This document shows positions 26,201 to 35,022 of a stretch of DNA of 64,000 nt, piece by piece. The position numbers were made by a program, and so were the translations under genes. The notes beneath the pieces were generated by a model. The model had not been told where the DNA came from, did not search any database, and worked only from the letters and a program-made list of their open reading frames with translations. Origin of the DNA: Chloroflexota bacterium (GTDB lineage: Bacteria; Chloroflexota; Anaerolineae; Aggregatilineales; Phototrophicaceae); NCBI GenBank assembly GCA_023430545.1, contig JAEZAF010000255.1:62001-126000 (forward strand). Reading direction: 5' to 3'. Position 1 is the stretch's first letter. Each line of letters starts with the position of its first letter.

Positions 26201-26242
26201 ACAGCAGGCAGTTGATCGCTTCGTAAATATGAAATGAATCAC

Positions 26243-26276
26243 AACGCGCCTTCGTCAGCAAGGAAGGCGCGTTTTT
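26243..26276 (+). terminator. Terminator of the Fe3+-type transporter operon
   Basis: An 11-bp stem (26243-26253 with 26263-26273, 9-nt loop) running into TTTTT. It lies between convergent genes. Confidence 0.9.
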
Positions 26277-26297
26277 GATTTGGCTGTTCGGATTCTA

Positions 26298-27611
26298 TCA
26301 GGCGATGATCTGCTGATAGAGGGCCTGCAGACGTTCTGATGGAAGGATGCCTTCGACCTGATAATCCTTCTCGACGCGCTGATAGTGGGCCGCTGCTTCG
26401 CCGCGCCGTCCCATCTGAGCGTAGGTTTCCATGATCTCGAAGTTGATTTCATCGATGTGCGGTGCTTCACCGTACGCCTTTTGCAGCAGGCTCAGCGATA
26501 TTTCCGGCTTCTGGCGCTGTTTCCATACATTGGACATGAACTTGATCGCCTCGACATACCCGTAACGGAAATTGGCGCGGCGGTTCAAAATCCACTTGTC
26601 TTCGTGCCCATGAAGGAAGGGCCCACGATAAAGGTCGATCACCCGGTTCCACGAATTGTGAGATTCATCTGTAACATCGCCGCGACCGGAGAGGATGCTG
26701 GCTGCAAAGTCAAGGATGTCATAATAGAGGTTGATGTCACTGCCGATACGGTAGTAGCCGTCTTCATGTACGAGGACATCATATCCCAAGGCTTTATGAA
26801 GCCGACGCTTGGTCACATGAAAGACATTGACGGCCTGTTCAGGATGCAGATCCGGCCAGAAGGCACTGCAAATCTCCGTACGTGTCGTCAGTGGACGATC
26901 CAGTGCATAGAAGAGCAGAAGGCGAGGCAGGTAGCCTTCCCATTCTTCGATATGCTGGTCATTCAGTTTGATAAAGCCCGGGCCGAGCGCGAAGATCTCA
27001 AACTGTGCGTCTTCCTTATTCGTAAAGCCGTGGAAATCGCGCTGGATGACGCTGTCATCGAGCAGAATGGCCGATTTATTCTGTACAATCAGCGAGACCC
27101 AGCACAGACGGGGGAGCTGACGGCTGTTGATCACGATATGGCACTGCGGCGGCAGACGGGTCATCAACTGCTCCATGAGCTGCTGTACTTCGTCTGACGT
27201 GTCGCTCCGGTCGTATTCATCGAGGATCAGGACATAATCTTCTGCGCTGAGTTCGTTCAGCTCCTGCACGAAACAGTCCACGATGGTGTCGAGATTAGCG
27301 ACGGGATTATCCCAGTAAGTGTTGGGAATCGAACACAGGTGGCGGCCAAAGAGCGGACGCTGTGCTGAGAGCGTATGAATCATGCCTGTCACCAGCGATT
27401 GAATATCAATGTCGTTCAGGCTCAGGGCGTAGTAAAATACCTTATGCGAAGAAGCAGTCAGCAGGCGGCCAACAAGCAGCGATCGGTATGCGCTTTGCGG
27501 ATGCAGCAGGATGACCTGCATGGTTTTCAGATGAGAGTTCAGCAGTTCGTAAGCACGGTCAACTGCAGGGGAGAGGCTCATTCGATAGGCTTTCTTTAAT
27601 ACAGAACTCAT
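26298..27611 (-). CDS. BTAD-domain transcriptional regulator with degenerate NTPase-like N-terminus
   Basis: A 437-residue regulator. Residues about 25-200 resemble the STAND/MalT-type NTPase of LAL regulators, with a Walker-B-like VLILDEYD (127-134). The P-loop site, LLHPQSAYRSLLVGRLL, lacks GxxGxGK, so ATP binding is doubtful. An OmpR-like winged helix (about 220-300, LTTRTEICSAFWPD and NVFHVTKRRLHKAL) and a C-terminal TPR-like bacterial transcriptional activator domain (about 310-437) follow. The start is uncertain: ATG 27611 is preferred over GTG 27623, and neither has a strong SD. It is convergent with the iron-type transporter; a regulatory link is only a guess. Confidence 0.8.
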   Translation of the reverse strand: MSSVLKKAYRMSLSPAVDRAYELLNSHLKTMQVILLHPQSAYRSLLVGRLLTASSHKVFYYALSLNDIDIQSLVTGMIHTLSAQRPLFGRHLCSIPNTYWDNPVANLDTIVDCFVQELNELSAEDYVLILDEYDRSDTSDEVQQLMEQLMTRLPPQCHIVINSRQLPRLCWVSLIVQNKSAILLDDSVIQRDFHGFTNKEDAQFEIFALGPGFIKLNDQHIEEWEGYLPRLLLFYALDRPLTTRTEICSAFWPDLHPEQAVNVFHVTKRRLHKALGYDVLVHEDGYYRIGSDINLYYDILDFAASILSGRGDVTDESHNSWNRVIDLYRGPFLHGHEDKWILNRRANFRYGYVEAIKFMSNVWKQRQKPEISLSLLQKAYGEAPHIDEINFEIMETYAQMGRRGEAAAHYQRVEKDYQVEGILPSERLQALYQQIIA

Positions 27612-27681
27612 GTAGTAAATCACTTTTGTGCAGCATTAGCAAAAGCAGGTCATAATGACAGCCTAATTTTACATTCCTCAG

Positions 27682-27687
27682 TATAAT
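27682..27687 (+). promoter_or_regulatory. Candidate -10 element for the membrane protein at 27738
   Basis: A perfect TATAAT in an AT-rich region, 50 bp upstream of the ATG. No good -35 hexamer stands at 16-18 bp, so an activator or an upstream AT-rich element may be needed. Confidence 0.35.
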
Positions 27688-27737
27688 CAATTTAAGATAG
27701 AGCGTCTAGTTAAGGTTAAGTATGATAAGCTGTGGAA

Positions 27738-28328
27738 ATGTTCACTCAGGAAAATAAACCCGGTCGTCCGTTCGGTTTAAGTCTAGCAATTATCACGGTC
27801 GCAGTCATTTTCGCGGTTATACCGTTACTAAGAATTGGTTTAGAGATTTGGCTTCTCAACCACTTTCAGAACTTTTCGTGGACGGTGGATACTGACGAAG
27901 CGATGATCGAACCGATTATGAGTGGGGTAAATATCAATTTTGATTACGTCGCGACTGGTGGCCAGGTGATTTTAGCGCTCACCATCCTGGTCCTGTGTAT
28001 TCTTGCGTGGAGAGGACGACCGCGCTGGGTGCGGTCCGCACTGCTGTGGATGGTGCTGATTATCGATGTGATTTATGTGCTTGCAACGCTTGCCTTCTTC
28101 ACCAGACCTCCTGACCTCTCACAGGGGATCACCTCGGCGGATCACCTCGCTGCACCACTGCAGGGTGGATACTTCATCCTGCTGATTCTATCTACAAGCT
28201 ATCTGGTATGGTATATCAACCGCGAACCGGCGCGTGCCTTCTTCCGGGGCGCGTATCGCGAGGAGATGCAGCCGAAGCGCGGCATGCTCCCCAATGGCGA
28301 GGTTGTAAAAGACCCGGGGCAGGCCTGA
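27738..28328 (+). CDS. Four-helix membrane protein of unknown function
   Basis: A 196-residue protein with four predicted membrane helices (about residues 18-40, 67-85, 98-120 and 146-165) and a short basic C-terminal tail. The order of helices and the conserved-looking tryptophans recall small DUF2569-like membrane proteins, but I cannot assign a family. I chose ATG 27738; a GTG two codons earlier is possible, and neither has a clear SD. It is flanked by a divergent BTAD regulator and a convergent acyl-CoA ligase, so it appears monocistronic. Confidence 0.7.
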   Translation: MFTQENKPGRPFGLSLAIITVAVIFAVIPLLRIGLEIWLLNHFQNFSWTVDTDEAMIEPIMSGVNINFDYVATGGQVILALTILVLCILAWRGRPRWVRSALLWMVLIIDVIYVLATLAFFTRPPDLSQGITSADHLAAPLQGGYFILLILSTSYLVWYINREPARAFFRGAYREEMQPKRGMLPNGEVVKDPGQA

Positions 28329-28351
28329 ACCTTTCAGGACCTGCCCATGAT

Positions 28352-28379
28352 ACAGCGCGCTGAGTGTACTCGGCGCTGT
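28352..28379. terminator. Hairpin between convergent genes
   Basis: ACAGCGC (28352-28358) pairs with GCGCTGT (28373-28379). The inner TGAGT/ACTCG pairs extend the stem after a 2-nt bulge. There is no T tract on either strand, and the right arm ends next to the acyl-CoA ligase stop. Confidence 0.5.
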
Positions 28380-28380
28380 G

Positions 28381-30117
28381 CTACATTTCCGTTTCCATTC
28401 TGACAAGCTCACGCCGCAGGGTTTTGCCGACGATGGTCTTCGGCAGTTCATCGATGAAGCTGAAACGGCGCGGTACTTCGTAAGCGGCAAGGTGCTTTGC
28501 GCAGAAGTCAATCAGTTCCTGTTCAGTGACCTGCATATCCGGCTTCTTGACAACCCATGCCTTCAGCGCTTCCTGTCCTTCCTTCTGGGGATGCGGGACC
28601 GCAGCAACGGCGACTTCCAGCACGGCGGGGTGGTCCTTAATGACCTTCTCGATGTTGTTGGGATAGACGTTAAAGCCACCGATCAGTGCCATGTCCTTCT
28701 TGCGGTCTACAATATAGAAATAGCCCGCCTCATCCATCCGACAGATGTCACCGGTATATAGCCACGTTTTGCCATCCAGTACGCGCAGGGTGTTGGCTGT
28801 TTCAGTCGGCATCTTGTGATAACCGCGCATCACACAGGGACCGGACATAATCAGTTCACCGATTTCACCTACCGGGACTTCTGTCACGCCGTCGTCAAGG
28901 CTGACAATTTTCATGTCCATCCCTGGCAGCGGCAAACCGATGGACCCGGTACGATTTTCCCCATGAACTGGATTCACATGGCTGGCGGTAGGGGCTTCGC
29001 TCATGCCGAAGCCTTCCAGCAGACGACCGCCACTCAGACGCTCGAACTCAGTTTTCGTCGCAGGAGGAAGCGGTGCAGATCCGCTGACACAGGCGCGAAT
29101 GGAGCGCAGATTGACCTTGCCTTCTTTGACATCGGAATGGTTGTTAATGGCGTTGTACAGCGCCGGGACACCGTGGAAGAAGGTGGGTTTATAGGTCTGG
29201 ATGTTATCGAGTACATCGCTGATGTCACGCGCATTAGGGACCAATATCATGGCTGAACCCATCATGGTCGCTTCGAGCAGTACAGCCACCATCCCGAAGG
29301 CATGGAACAGCGGAATTGCGGCGAGGAAGATTTCATTTTCGCCGGGGATACCATCGACTGAGAGGAAGGCGTGCTGCTGATAGGCGTTTGCTACCAGTGC
29401 GGAGTGCGTCGCCATTGCTGCCTTTGAGACACCCGTCGTTCCACCCGTGTACTGGAAGATCGCCAGATCATCAGGCGTGACGTTGACTGATGGCTTCTTG
29501 CCTTCACTTTGCAGCAGGATGTCCTCGAACCAGTAATCACCGGGTTGGACCGCCTCGACGTGATGACCTTCTTTTTTCTCACGTGCAATCGTGAACAGCA
29601 CTTTCGCCAGCCCAGGCAGATATTCCTTGACGTTCGTGACGATGACATGCTTGACTTTGGTGCGAGGCTGGATCTTTTTGATCAGCGGGTAAAACAGACT
29701 CATACAGATCACGATTTCGGCATCACAGTCGTCGATCTGGAACTGCATCTTGTCTTCAGGGTAGGTGGGATTGGTGGCCGCGACGACACCACCGGCCTTC
29801 ATAATGGCGTAGAAACTGATGACAAAGGCGGCGATATTCGGCATGACAACTGCCACACGGTCGCCTTTCTTCAGTCCCATCGCGACCAGCCCGGCAGCCA
29901 GCTCATCAGAGAGCCTATCCAGCTTGCCATAGGACATCTTGTTCGCCATTCGCCCAATGACTGGGAGTCGGGCACTGGAAATCAGCGCGGTTTTCTCCGG
30001 AATACGGGCTGCGGTCTGGCGGAGCATTTCGTGGGCGGTAATTTCAGGGAACTGGAGAGTCTTGGGGACCCCGGGATCATAGGTGTTGACCCAGGGACGG
30101 TCCGCATAAGTAACCAT
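28381..30117 (-). CDS. Long-chain fatty-acid--CoA ligase (FadD-like, AMP-binding)
   Basis: A 578-residue adenylate-forming enzyme expected to activate fatty acids to acyl-CoA at the inner membrane. The AMP-binding motif FQYTGGTTGVSKAA lies at about residues 217-230, followed by the A4/A5-type GFGMSEAPT. YTGDICRMDEAGY and the hinge IVDRKKDMALIGGFNVYP come next. The C-terminal catalytic Lys is in PKTIVGKTLRREL. Length and motif order are those of FadD. The start is ATG. The neighbouring hot-dog thioesterase on the same strand acts on related acyl-CoA substrates, but there is a 139-bp gap between them. Confidence 0.93.
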   Translation of the reverse strand: MVTYADRPWVNTYDPGVPKTLQFPEITAHEMLRQTAARIPEKTALISSARLPVIGRMANKMSYGKLDRLSDELAAGLVAMGLKKGDRVAVVMPNIAAFVISFYAIMKAGGVVAATNPTYPEDKMQFQIDDCDAEIVICMSLFYPLIKKIQPRTKVKHVIVTNVKEYLPGLAKVLFTIAREKKEGHHVEAVQPGDYWFEDILLQSEGKKPSVNVTPDDLAIFQYTGGTTGVSKAAMATHSALVANAYQQHAFLSVDGIPGENEIFLAAIPLFHAFGMVAVLLEATMMGSAMILVPNARDISDVLDNIQTYKPTFFHGVPALYNAINNHSDVKEGKVNLRSIRACVSGSAPLPPATKTEFERLSGGRLLEGFGMSEAPTASHVNPVHGENRTGSIGLPLPGMDMKIVSLDDGVTEVPVGEIGELIMSGPCVMRGYHKMPTETANTLRVLDGKTWLYTGDICRMDEAGYFYIVDRKKDMALIGGFNVYPNNIEKVIKDHPAVLEVAVAAVPHPQKEGQEALKAWVVKKPDMQVTEQELIDFCAKHLAAYEVPRRFSFIDELPKTIVGKTLRRELVRMETEM

Positions 30118-30256
30118 CGTGTTTATCCTCTAACAACTATTAGTTTTATATTCGGAAGCATGAAGGTTTAGCGAAAACCGAATACAGATTCAATTAAGAT
30201 TTGCGATAGTATACGTGATGGACAAGGTGTGGTCAATGAATGCCGGGCCGAAAAGC

Positions 30257-30670
30257 CTATTTCTCAGCCCAGTTTAACCATGCTTCCGGTATTCTGACCA
30301 CCTGTCCATCGCGATTGATACAGATATGCCGTGTGCTGCCTGTGACATGGACTTCACCTGTCACTGGATTCAGTACTTCGTAGACAAAGGTCAGCCCACG
30401 ACTTTGCAGTGCTTCGATCCATGTGCGGACTGTGATCTGCTGACCGTAGCGGGCTGGCCTGACATAGCGTGCATTGACTTCCACGACGGAGAGAAATACC
30501 CCTTCCTTTTCGAAGTTCGCGTAGTCACTACCACGCTGACGGGTATAGTCACTTCGGGCTTCCTCAAAGTAAACGATATAGCTGCTGTGATGCACAATGC
30601 GCATCGCATCGGTTTCCGCATAACGGACATGGAACGTCGTTTCGGCGACAAAGCGATCCTGTGGTGCCAC
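30257..30670 (-). CDS. Acyl-CoA thioesterase, 4HBT hot-dog fold (YbgC/FadM-like)
   Basis: A 137-residue hot-dog-fold thioesterase. The active-site region VRYAETDAMRIVHHSSY contains the catalytic Asp of the 4-hydroxybenzoyl-CoA thioesterase family, with the following YFEEAR helix. It should hydrolyse short or medium acyl-CoAs. I chose GTG 30670, which has AAAGAGG five nt upstream; the frame stays open for 17 more codons but those lack an SD. It sits upstream of the acyl-CoA ligase on the same strand. Confidence 0.88.
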   Translation of the reverse strand: MAPQDRFVAETTFHVRYAETDAMRIVHHSSYIVYFEEARSDYTRQRGSDYANFEKEGVFLSVVEVNARYVRPARYGQQITVRTWIEALQSRGLTFVYEVLNPVTGEVHVTGSTRHICINRDGQVVRIPEAWLNWAEK

Positions 30671-30789
30671 TGATACCTCTTTCCAATGTTCTGACAGCGC
30701 CTGTCTAGGATAACTTCTCAAACGGCACTTGGCTACACGGCATCGAACCGCTAGACTTTGTCGAATACGTTACCCGAATTGAGTGATCA

Positions 30790-32043
30790 ATGAACAAACA
30801 ACTGAATGTAAAGCCCATTATCCTGCTGACTGCACTGCTTGTACTGGCGATTTTTTCTGCACTTCCTGCTTTTGCCCAGACGACTACGGATGCTGAAGAC
30901 TATCTGGAGCGCTATGCAGAGCTTGAGACCTCCCGTACCGAAGACGGTGGTTTTGTGCTTGGCGATCCCGATGCACCGGTGACCATTGTCGAGTTTGCCG
31001 ACTTTATGTGCCCACACTGCCAGACGTATCAGACGATAGTGGGTGAGTTTGTTGAGGAATATGTGCGGACAGGGCAGGCGAAGTTTGAATACCGCCTGTT
31101 CCCCGTCGTCAGCCCTGAATTCTCACCGTTTACAGCGCAGTTGGCTGAATGTGTGGCGGAACAGGAAGAGGCGCTGTTCTGGCCGGCCCATGATCTACTG
31201 TATGATCTTGCGAGCGCCCGAGAGATCGCATTCGATGACACGCCAGAAGCACTGGCTGAAGCATTCGACCTCGATGTTGACGCACTGAATACCTGCACGG
31301 AAACGGCAGAACAACACGAGACTGATACACTGCTGGGGAACTCCGTCGGTGTCACGGGGACGCCCAGTATTCTGGTCCGGCTGGATGATGACACCCTCGG
31401 ATGGCCGTTTATCGAGGGTCAGCGTGGAAGCGGCGGTGTGCCGCTGGATGTGCTGGATCTGCTGGTAAATGCGGAAGACATCAGCGAGTATGTGATTGTC
31501 CCGGAACCGCTGCTCGACAGTCTGGTGACCGGTGAACCCTGTGACACCCCCTGCTGGAATGGCATCACGCCCGGCAAGACCACGTATGAAGAAGGTAAGG
31601 AGATCATCGAAGGCATTCGCCAGTTCGTCGATGTCAATGAACAGCGCGCCCCCGAACAGGATGCCGTACTGCTGACATGGCTGACCTTCGATGGATATGA
31701 TTGCTGCCAGTTGTACAGTGAGACGGGCGAACTGGTTGATGAGCTGTTTATCATCAATACATCGGCACTGCCCCTGGGTGATGTGGTGGAAACCGTAGGA
31801 CAGCCGTCCAATGCACTGGCGCTGGTGACAGACGACGGTGATACAATCGTCAATGTGTTTTATACCGATCTCAATGTGCTGCTGTATGTCTTCGTTCCAG
31901 AATCGATCGAAGCGCTTTCGGCTGAGAGCGATGTGATCGGCGCCTCATACGTCTCTACAGAGCGTATGGAAGAACTGATGGCAGATCTTCAGCCTTCGGA
32001 GTGGGAGGGGCTGGAAGCACTGGAAAGCTACTACCAGGACTAG
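30790..32043 (+). CDS. Secreted DsbA-like thioredoxin-fold protein with extra C-terminal domain
   Basis: A 417-residue exported protein. The signal peptide is cleaved near PAFAQ (residue 30). A DsbA-type thioredoxin domain follows with VEFADFMCPHCQTY (Cys74, Cys77) and the cis-proline segment GVTGTPSILV (about 183-192). This predicts an extracytoplasmic disulfide oxidase or isomerase. From about residue 245 a separate domain starts with CDTPCWNGITPGKT, continues to the C-terminus and contains a further CC pair (DGYDCCQLY). I do not recognise this domain. Its PCWxGIxPG opening resembles a short repeat motif I associate with secreted Anaerolineae proteins (recall, uncertain). Confidence 0.85.
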   Translation: MNKQLNVKPIILLTALLVLAIFSALPAFAQTTTDAEDYLERYAELETSRTEDGGFVLGDPDAPVTIVEFADFMCPHCQTYQTIVGEFVEEYVRTGQAKFEYRLFPVVSPEFSPFTAQLAECVAEQEEALFWPAHDLLYDLASAREIAFDDTPEALAEAFDLDVDALNTCTETAEQHETDTLLGNSVGVTGTPSILVRLDDDTLGWPFIEGQRGSGGVPLDVLDLLVNAEDISEYVIVPEPLLDSLVTGEPCDTPCWNGITPGKTTYEEGKEIIEGIRQFVDVNEQRAPEQDAVLLTWLTFDGYDCCQLYSETGELVDELFIINTSALPLGDVVETVGQPSNALALVTDDGDTIVNVFYTDLNVLLYVFVPESIEALSAESDVIGASYVSTERMEELMADLQPSEWEGLEALESYYQD

Positions 32044-32068
32044 AAATACCTGATTACGCAGATCCGCG

Positions 32069-32104
32069 GGGCTGTGGACGACTTTCACGGTCTGTCCACA
32101 GCCC
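32069..32104. terminator. Hairpin between the DsbA-like gene and hisE (convergent)
   Basis: An 11-bp perfect stem (32069-32079 with 32094-32104, 14-nt loop) midway between two convergent genes. It lacks T tracts on both strands. It probably blunts read-through or protects 3' ends of both transcripts. Confidence 0.6.
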
Positions 32105-32117
32105 ATGCCGTCCAACG

Positions 32118-32417
32118 TTATTCCCCGCGTGGCTGATGGCGTTGTTCCAGCACTGCACTTACATCGTCGAGTGTGATGTCCAGCGCCGACATCAGAACCA
32201 GTGTGTGATAGAACAGATCGGAAAGCTCTTCCAGTTGTGTCTCCCGGCTCTGCCGCAGCGCTGCGATGATCACCTCGGTGGCTTCCTCACCGACTTTCTG
32301 CACGATGCGTTCAATTCCACTTTCAAATAGCTGACTGGTATAACTCCCGGACTGAGGCTGCTGTTTGCGTCCCTCAATAATGGCCTGCAACCGGTAGAGC
32401 ATGGTGTCATCACCCAT
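32118..32417 (-). CDS. hisE: Phosphoribosyl-ATP diphosphatase HisE
   Basis: HisE removes pyrophosphate from phosphoribosyl-ATP, the second step of histidine synthesis. The 99-residue all-alpha protein shows the MazG-like metal motif in KVGEEATEVIIAAL and LEELSDLFYHTLVLM. It starts immediately after the hisI stop with no intervening base, so translation is coupled. HisE is separate here, not fused to HisI as in enterobacteria. It is the last gene of the his operon. Confidence 0.95.
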   Translation of the reverse strand: MGDDTMLYRLQAIIEGRKQQPQSGSYTSQLFESGIERIVQKVGEEATEVIIAALRQSRETQLEELSDLFYHTLVLMSALDITLDDVSAVLEQRHQPRGE

Positions 32418-32795
32418 TTACGCACTTCCACTTTCTTCAGATGTGACAAATTCATGAAGCTGGCGATAGAAACAACTGACTTCACCCGTATGACAGGCCG
32501 GACCAGCAGGTTTGACCAGAATCAGCAGTGTATCACCGTCACAGTCAATACGAAGCTCCTGCACGCGCTGGACACTGCCCGAAGTTTCGCCTTTGTGCCA
32601 GAGGCTCTGACGGCTGCGGCTCCAGAAGACCGTTTCCCCAGTTTCAATCGTGCGTGTCAGCGACTCGGCGTTCATGTAGGCCATCATCAGTACCTGTTTT
32701 GAGTCTCCGTCCTGTACGATGGCGGGAATCAGCCCCTGTGCATCCCATTTGAGTCCAGCAAGGATCTGCGGCAGATTGATATTCTCAGTGGTCAA
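32418..32795 (-). CDS. hisI: Phosphoribosyl-AMP cyclohydrolase HisI
   Basis: HisI opens the adenine ring of phosphoribosyl-AMP, the third step of histidine synthesis. The 125-residue zinc enzyme shows GLIPAIVQDGDSKQVLMMAY at the N-terminus, SRQSLWHKGETSG, the Mg2+ site DCDGDTLLILV, and the zinc-ligand region PACHTGEVSCFY. Its ATG overlaps the hisF end by 11 nt, and hisE abuts it downstream. Length and motifs are normal for stand-alone HisI. Confidence 0.96.
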   Translation of the reverse strand: MTTENINLPQILAGLKWDAQGLIPAIVQDGDSKQVLMMAYMNAESLTRTIETGETVFWSRSRQSLWHKGETSGSVQRVQELRIDCDGDTLLILVKPAGPACHTGEVSCFYRQLHEFVTSEESGSA

Positions 32796-33564
32796 CAGAT
32801 TGTCCTTCCACCTGACGAACCGGCACCCCCTGCGCTGCCAGATAATCCTTCAGGTCACTGATCCGCAGCTCGTTATAGTGAAACAGGGAAGCGGCCAGCG
32901 CTGCATCGGCCTTGCCGGTGGTGAGCGCGTGATAAAAATCCTCTTTGCTGCCCGCGCCGCCGGATGCAATCACCGGAATGGAAACGGCATCCGAGATGGC
33001 TTCCAACATTTCCAGATCATAACCGGCTTTCGTGCCGTCGCGATCCATGCTGGTGAGCAGTATTTCGCCTGCGCCTCGTGACTCGACTTCCTTTGCCCAT
33101 GCCACTGCGTCCAGCCCGGTGGAGACACGACCGCCGTTGATGTGCACAATCCACGAGCCATCCACGTATTTAGGATCAATAGCTACGACGATACACTGAC
33201 TGCCAAAGGCCCATGCGCCCTGCTCGATGAGCTGCGGATTTTTGACTGCTGCACTGTTGATCGAGACCTTGTCAGCACCGGCCAGCAGCGTCGCCCGGAT
33301 GTCCTCAATGGTGCGGATGCCACCGCCTACACAGAACGGGATAAACAGCGTATCGGCGACCCGGCGGACCATGTCCAGCGTGGTATTGCGATTTTCATGT
33401 GACGCGGTAATGTCGAGGAAGACCAGTTCATCTGCGCCCTCACGGTCATAGATGGCCGCCTGTTCGACCGGGTCTCCAGCGTCACGCAGATTGAGAAAGC
33501 GAACCCCTTTGACAACGCGCCCGTCCATCACATCCAGACAGGGGATAATGCGTTTTGCCAGCAT
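32785..33564 (-). CDS. hisF: Imidazole glycerol phosphate synthase cyclase subunit HisF
   Basis: HisF forms imidazole-glycerol-phosphate and AICAR from PRFAR using ammonia delivered by HisH. The 259-residue TIM barrel opens MLAKRIIPCLDVMDGRVVKG with catalytic Asp11. It contains CVGGGIRTIEDI, the second catalytic Asp in VAIDPKYVDG, and the phosphate-binding IASGGAGSKEDF. I chose ATG 33564, one base from the hisA stop; longer versions of the frame run into hisA. The 3' end overlaps hisI. Confidence 0.97.
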   Translation of the reverse strand: MLAKRIIPCLDVMDGRVVKGVRFLNLRDAGDPVEQAAIYDREGADELVFLDITASHENRNTTLDMVRRVADTLFIPFCVGGGIRTIEDIRATLLAGADKVSINSAAVKNPQLIEQGAWAFGSQCIVVAIDPKYVDGSWIVHINGGRVSTGLDAVAWAKEVESRGAGEILLTSMDRDGTKAGYDLEMLEAISDAVSIPVIASGGAGSKEDFYHALTTGKADAALAASLFHYNELRISDLKDYLAAQGVPVRQVEGQSVDH

Positions 33565-33565
33565 G

Positions 33566-34312
33566 CTATTGAGTCTCCTCTGAACCTGTTGAAATCTGCT
33601 GTGCGGTGCTGAGTGCGTCCTGAAGGGTGAAACGGCCTTCGTATAGTGCCATGCCAATCACAACGCCGGCGATCTGGCGGCTTTCGGCCAGTATGCGGAT
33701 GTCGTCAAGTGCGTGTACGCCGCCAGATGCGATCACCTGAAGTCCGGTCTCACGCGCGAGAGTGACGGTCTCTTCCACATTGACGCCAGATAATTTGCCG
33801 TCGCGTCGTACATCGGTGAACAGGACATGCTGCACACCCATCTGCCGGATCTGCCTGCCGAAGTCTACGGGTGTCAGTTCGGTGGCATGCTGCCAGCCGC
33901 GTGTTGCGATTTTGCCGTCGCGGGCATCGAGTGCAATACAGATGCGTTCTGTCCCAAAGCGCTGGACCGCCGCCTCGATCAAGGCCGGGTTTTCCACGGC
34001 TGCGGTCCCAAGTACAGCCCGGCTGATCCCCTGCGCCAGCACCGCTTCGACATCTTCAATCGTGCGCAGTCCACCGCCGAACTGGATGCGGATTCCTGAC
34101 TTTGCCACAGCGGCGGCGATATCGCGATTCTCATTGGACTGAGAGAAAGCACCATCAAGGTTGACGATGTGCAGCCACTCCGCCCCTTGATCGCTCCACT
34201 GCTGGGCAGTGCGGACTGGGTCATCACTGAAGACTTTCTGCTGATTGGGGTCACCTTCACGCAGTCGTACGACTTTTCCGTCGCGCAGGTCAATTGCCGG
34301 ATAGATGATCAT
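33566..34312 (-). CDS. hisA: Phosphoribosylformimino-5-aminoimidazole carboxamide ribotide isomerase HisA
   Basis: HisA isomerises ProFAR to PRFAR, the fourth step of histidine synthesis. The 248-residue half-barrel-duplicated TIM protein opens with IYPAIDLRDGKVVRL (catalytic Asp8). It contains FGGGLRTIEDVEAVL and CIALDARDGKIATRGW, and has a second phosphate loop at VIASGGVHALDDI. It overlaps hisH by the ATGA motif. The MTMQL-type residues of PriA enzymes were not checked by alignment; with no trp genes in view, HisA is the simple call. Confidence 0.96.
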   Translation of the reverse strand: MIIYPAIDLRDGKVVRLREGDPNQQKVFSDDPVRTAQQWSDQGAEWLHIVNLDGAFSQSNENRDIAAAVAKSGIRIQFGGGLRTIEDVEAVLAQGISRAVLGTAAVENPALIEAAVQRFGTERICIALDARDGKIATRGWQHATELTPVDFGRQIRQMGVQHVLFTDVRRDGKLSGVNVEETVTLARETGLQVIASGGVHALDDIRILAESRQIAGVVIGMALYEGRFTLQDALSTAQQISTGSEETQ

Positions 34313-34932
34313 AATGCGCTGCCTTCGAGTTTGAGGAAGTTGGTTAACAGGTGCAGGCCGGTGCGCTGGCTTTTCTCCGGATGAAACTGCACTCCGTAAA
34401 TGTTATCGCGCTGTACAGCGACGGTGAAATTCTCTCCATAGTCCACGACGGCGGCGGTATCGGATGGGTTGGCTGGTACACAGTAGTAGCTGTGGACGAA
34501 GTAGGCGTAATCGTCATCGGCGATGCCGTCAAACAGCGCAGAGGGTTTGCAAAGCTGAAGCTGATTCCAGCCCATGTGCGGTACCTTACGGCCTGGCTGA
34601 TCGCTGAAACGAGTCACTTTACCCGGCAGCAGTCCGATGCCCTGATGCTGGCCCATTTCGTCACTTTCATCGAACAGAAACTGCATTCCCAGACAGATTC
34701 CCAGATAGGGCGTCCCCGCCTTAACTGCCGCCCGGATTGGCTCGACCAGCCCCTGTGCATGAAGCTGCTGCATGCCCGCGCCGAAGGCTCCCACACCCGG
34801 CAGGATGATCTTCGTTGCTCCGACAAGGTCGTCGGGCGTCTGCACCAGACGGATGCCCTGTGCGCCGAGGTGATTCAGCGCGTGCATGACACTGCGCAGA
34901 TTACCCGCACCGTAATCAATGACTGCAAGCAT
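34309..34932 (-). CDS. hisH: Imidazole glycerol phosphate synthase glutaminase subunit HisH
   Basis: HisH hydrolyses glutamine and channels ammonia to HisF. The 207-residue class-I amidotransferase shows VIDYGAGNLRSV at the N-terminus, ILPGVGAFGAGM, the nucleophile Cys80 in LGICLGMQ, and His184/Glu186 in VQFHPEKSQ. I chose ATG 34932, with AGGAG eleven nt upstream; an ATG ten codons earlier overlaps the SD. It is the first structural gene of the his operon, directly behind the leader terminator, so its expression should depend on attenuation. Confidence 0.96.
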   Translation of the reverse strand: MLAVIDYGAGNLRSVMHALNHLGAQGIRLVQTPDDLVGATKIILPGVGAFGAGMQQLHAQGLVEPIRAAVKAGTPYLGICLGMQFLFDESDEMGQHQGIGLLPGKVTRFSDQPGRKVPHMGWNQLQLCKPSALFDGIADDDYAYFVHSYYCVPANPSDTAAVVDYGENFTVAVQRDNIYGVQFHPEKSQRTGLHLLTNFLKLEGSAL

Positions 34933-34960
34933 AGATGGTGTATCTCCTTTCATAAGAAAC

Positions 34961-34994
34961 AAAAAATCGCCCGTGCATGTGCTGCGCGGGCGAT
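34961..34994 (-). terminator. Leader terminator (attenuator) of the his operon
   Basis: A 12-bp stem with one wobble (34966-34977 with 34983-34994, 5-nt loop TGTGC) is followed on the minus strand by TTTTTTGTTTC. It lies after the leader-peptide stop and 28 bp before the hisH start, so it must be bypassed for operon expression. Confidence 0.88.
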
Positions 34995-35022
34995 CACCAG
35001 AACTAAACTGAAACAGCCGAAT

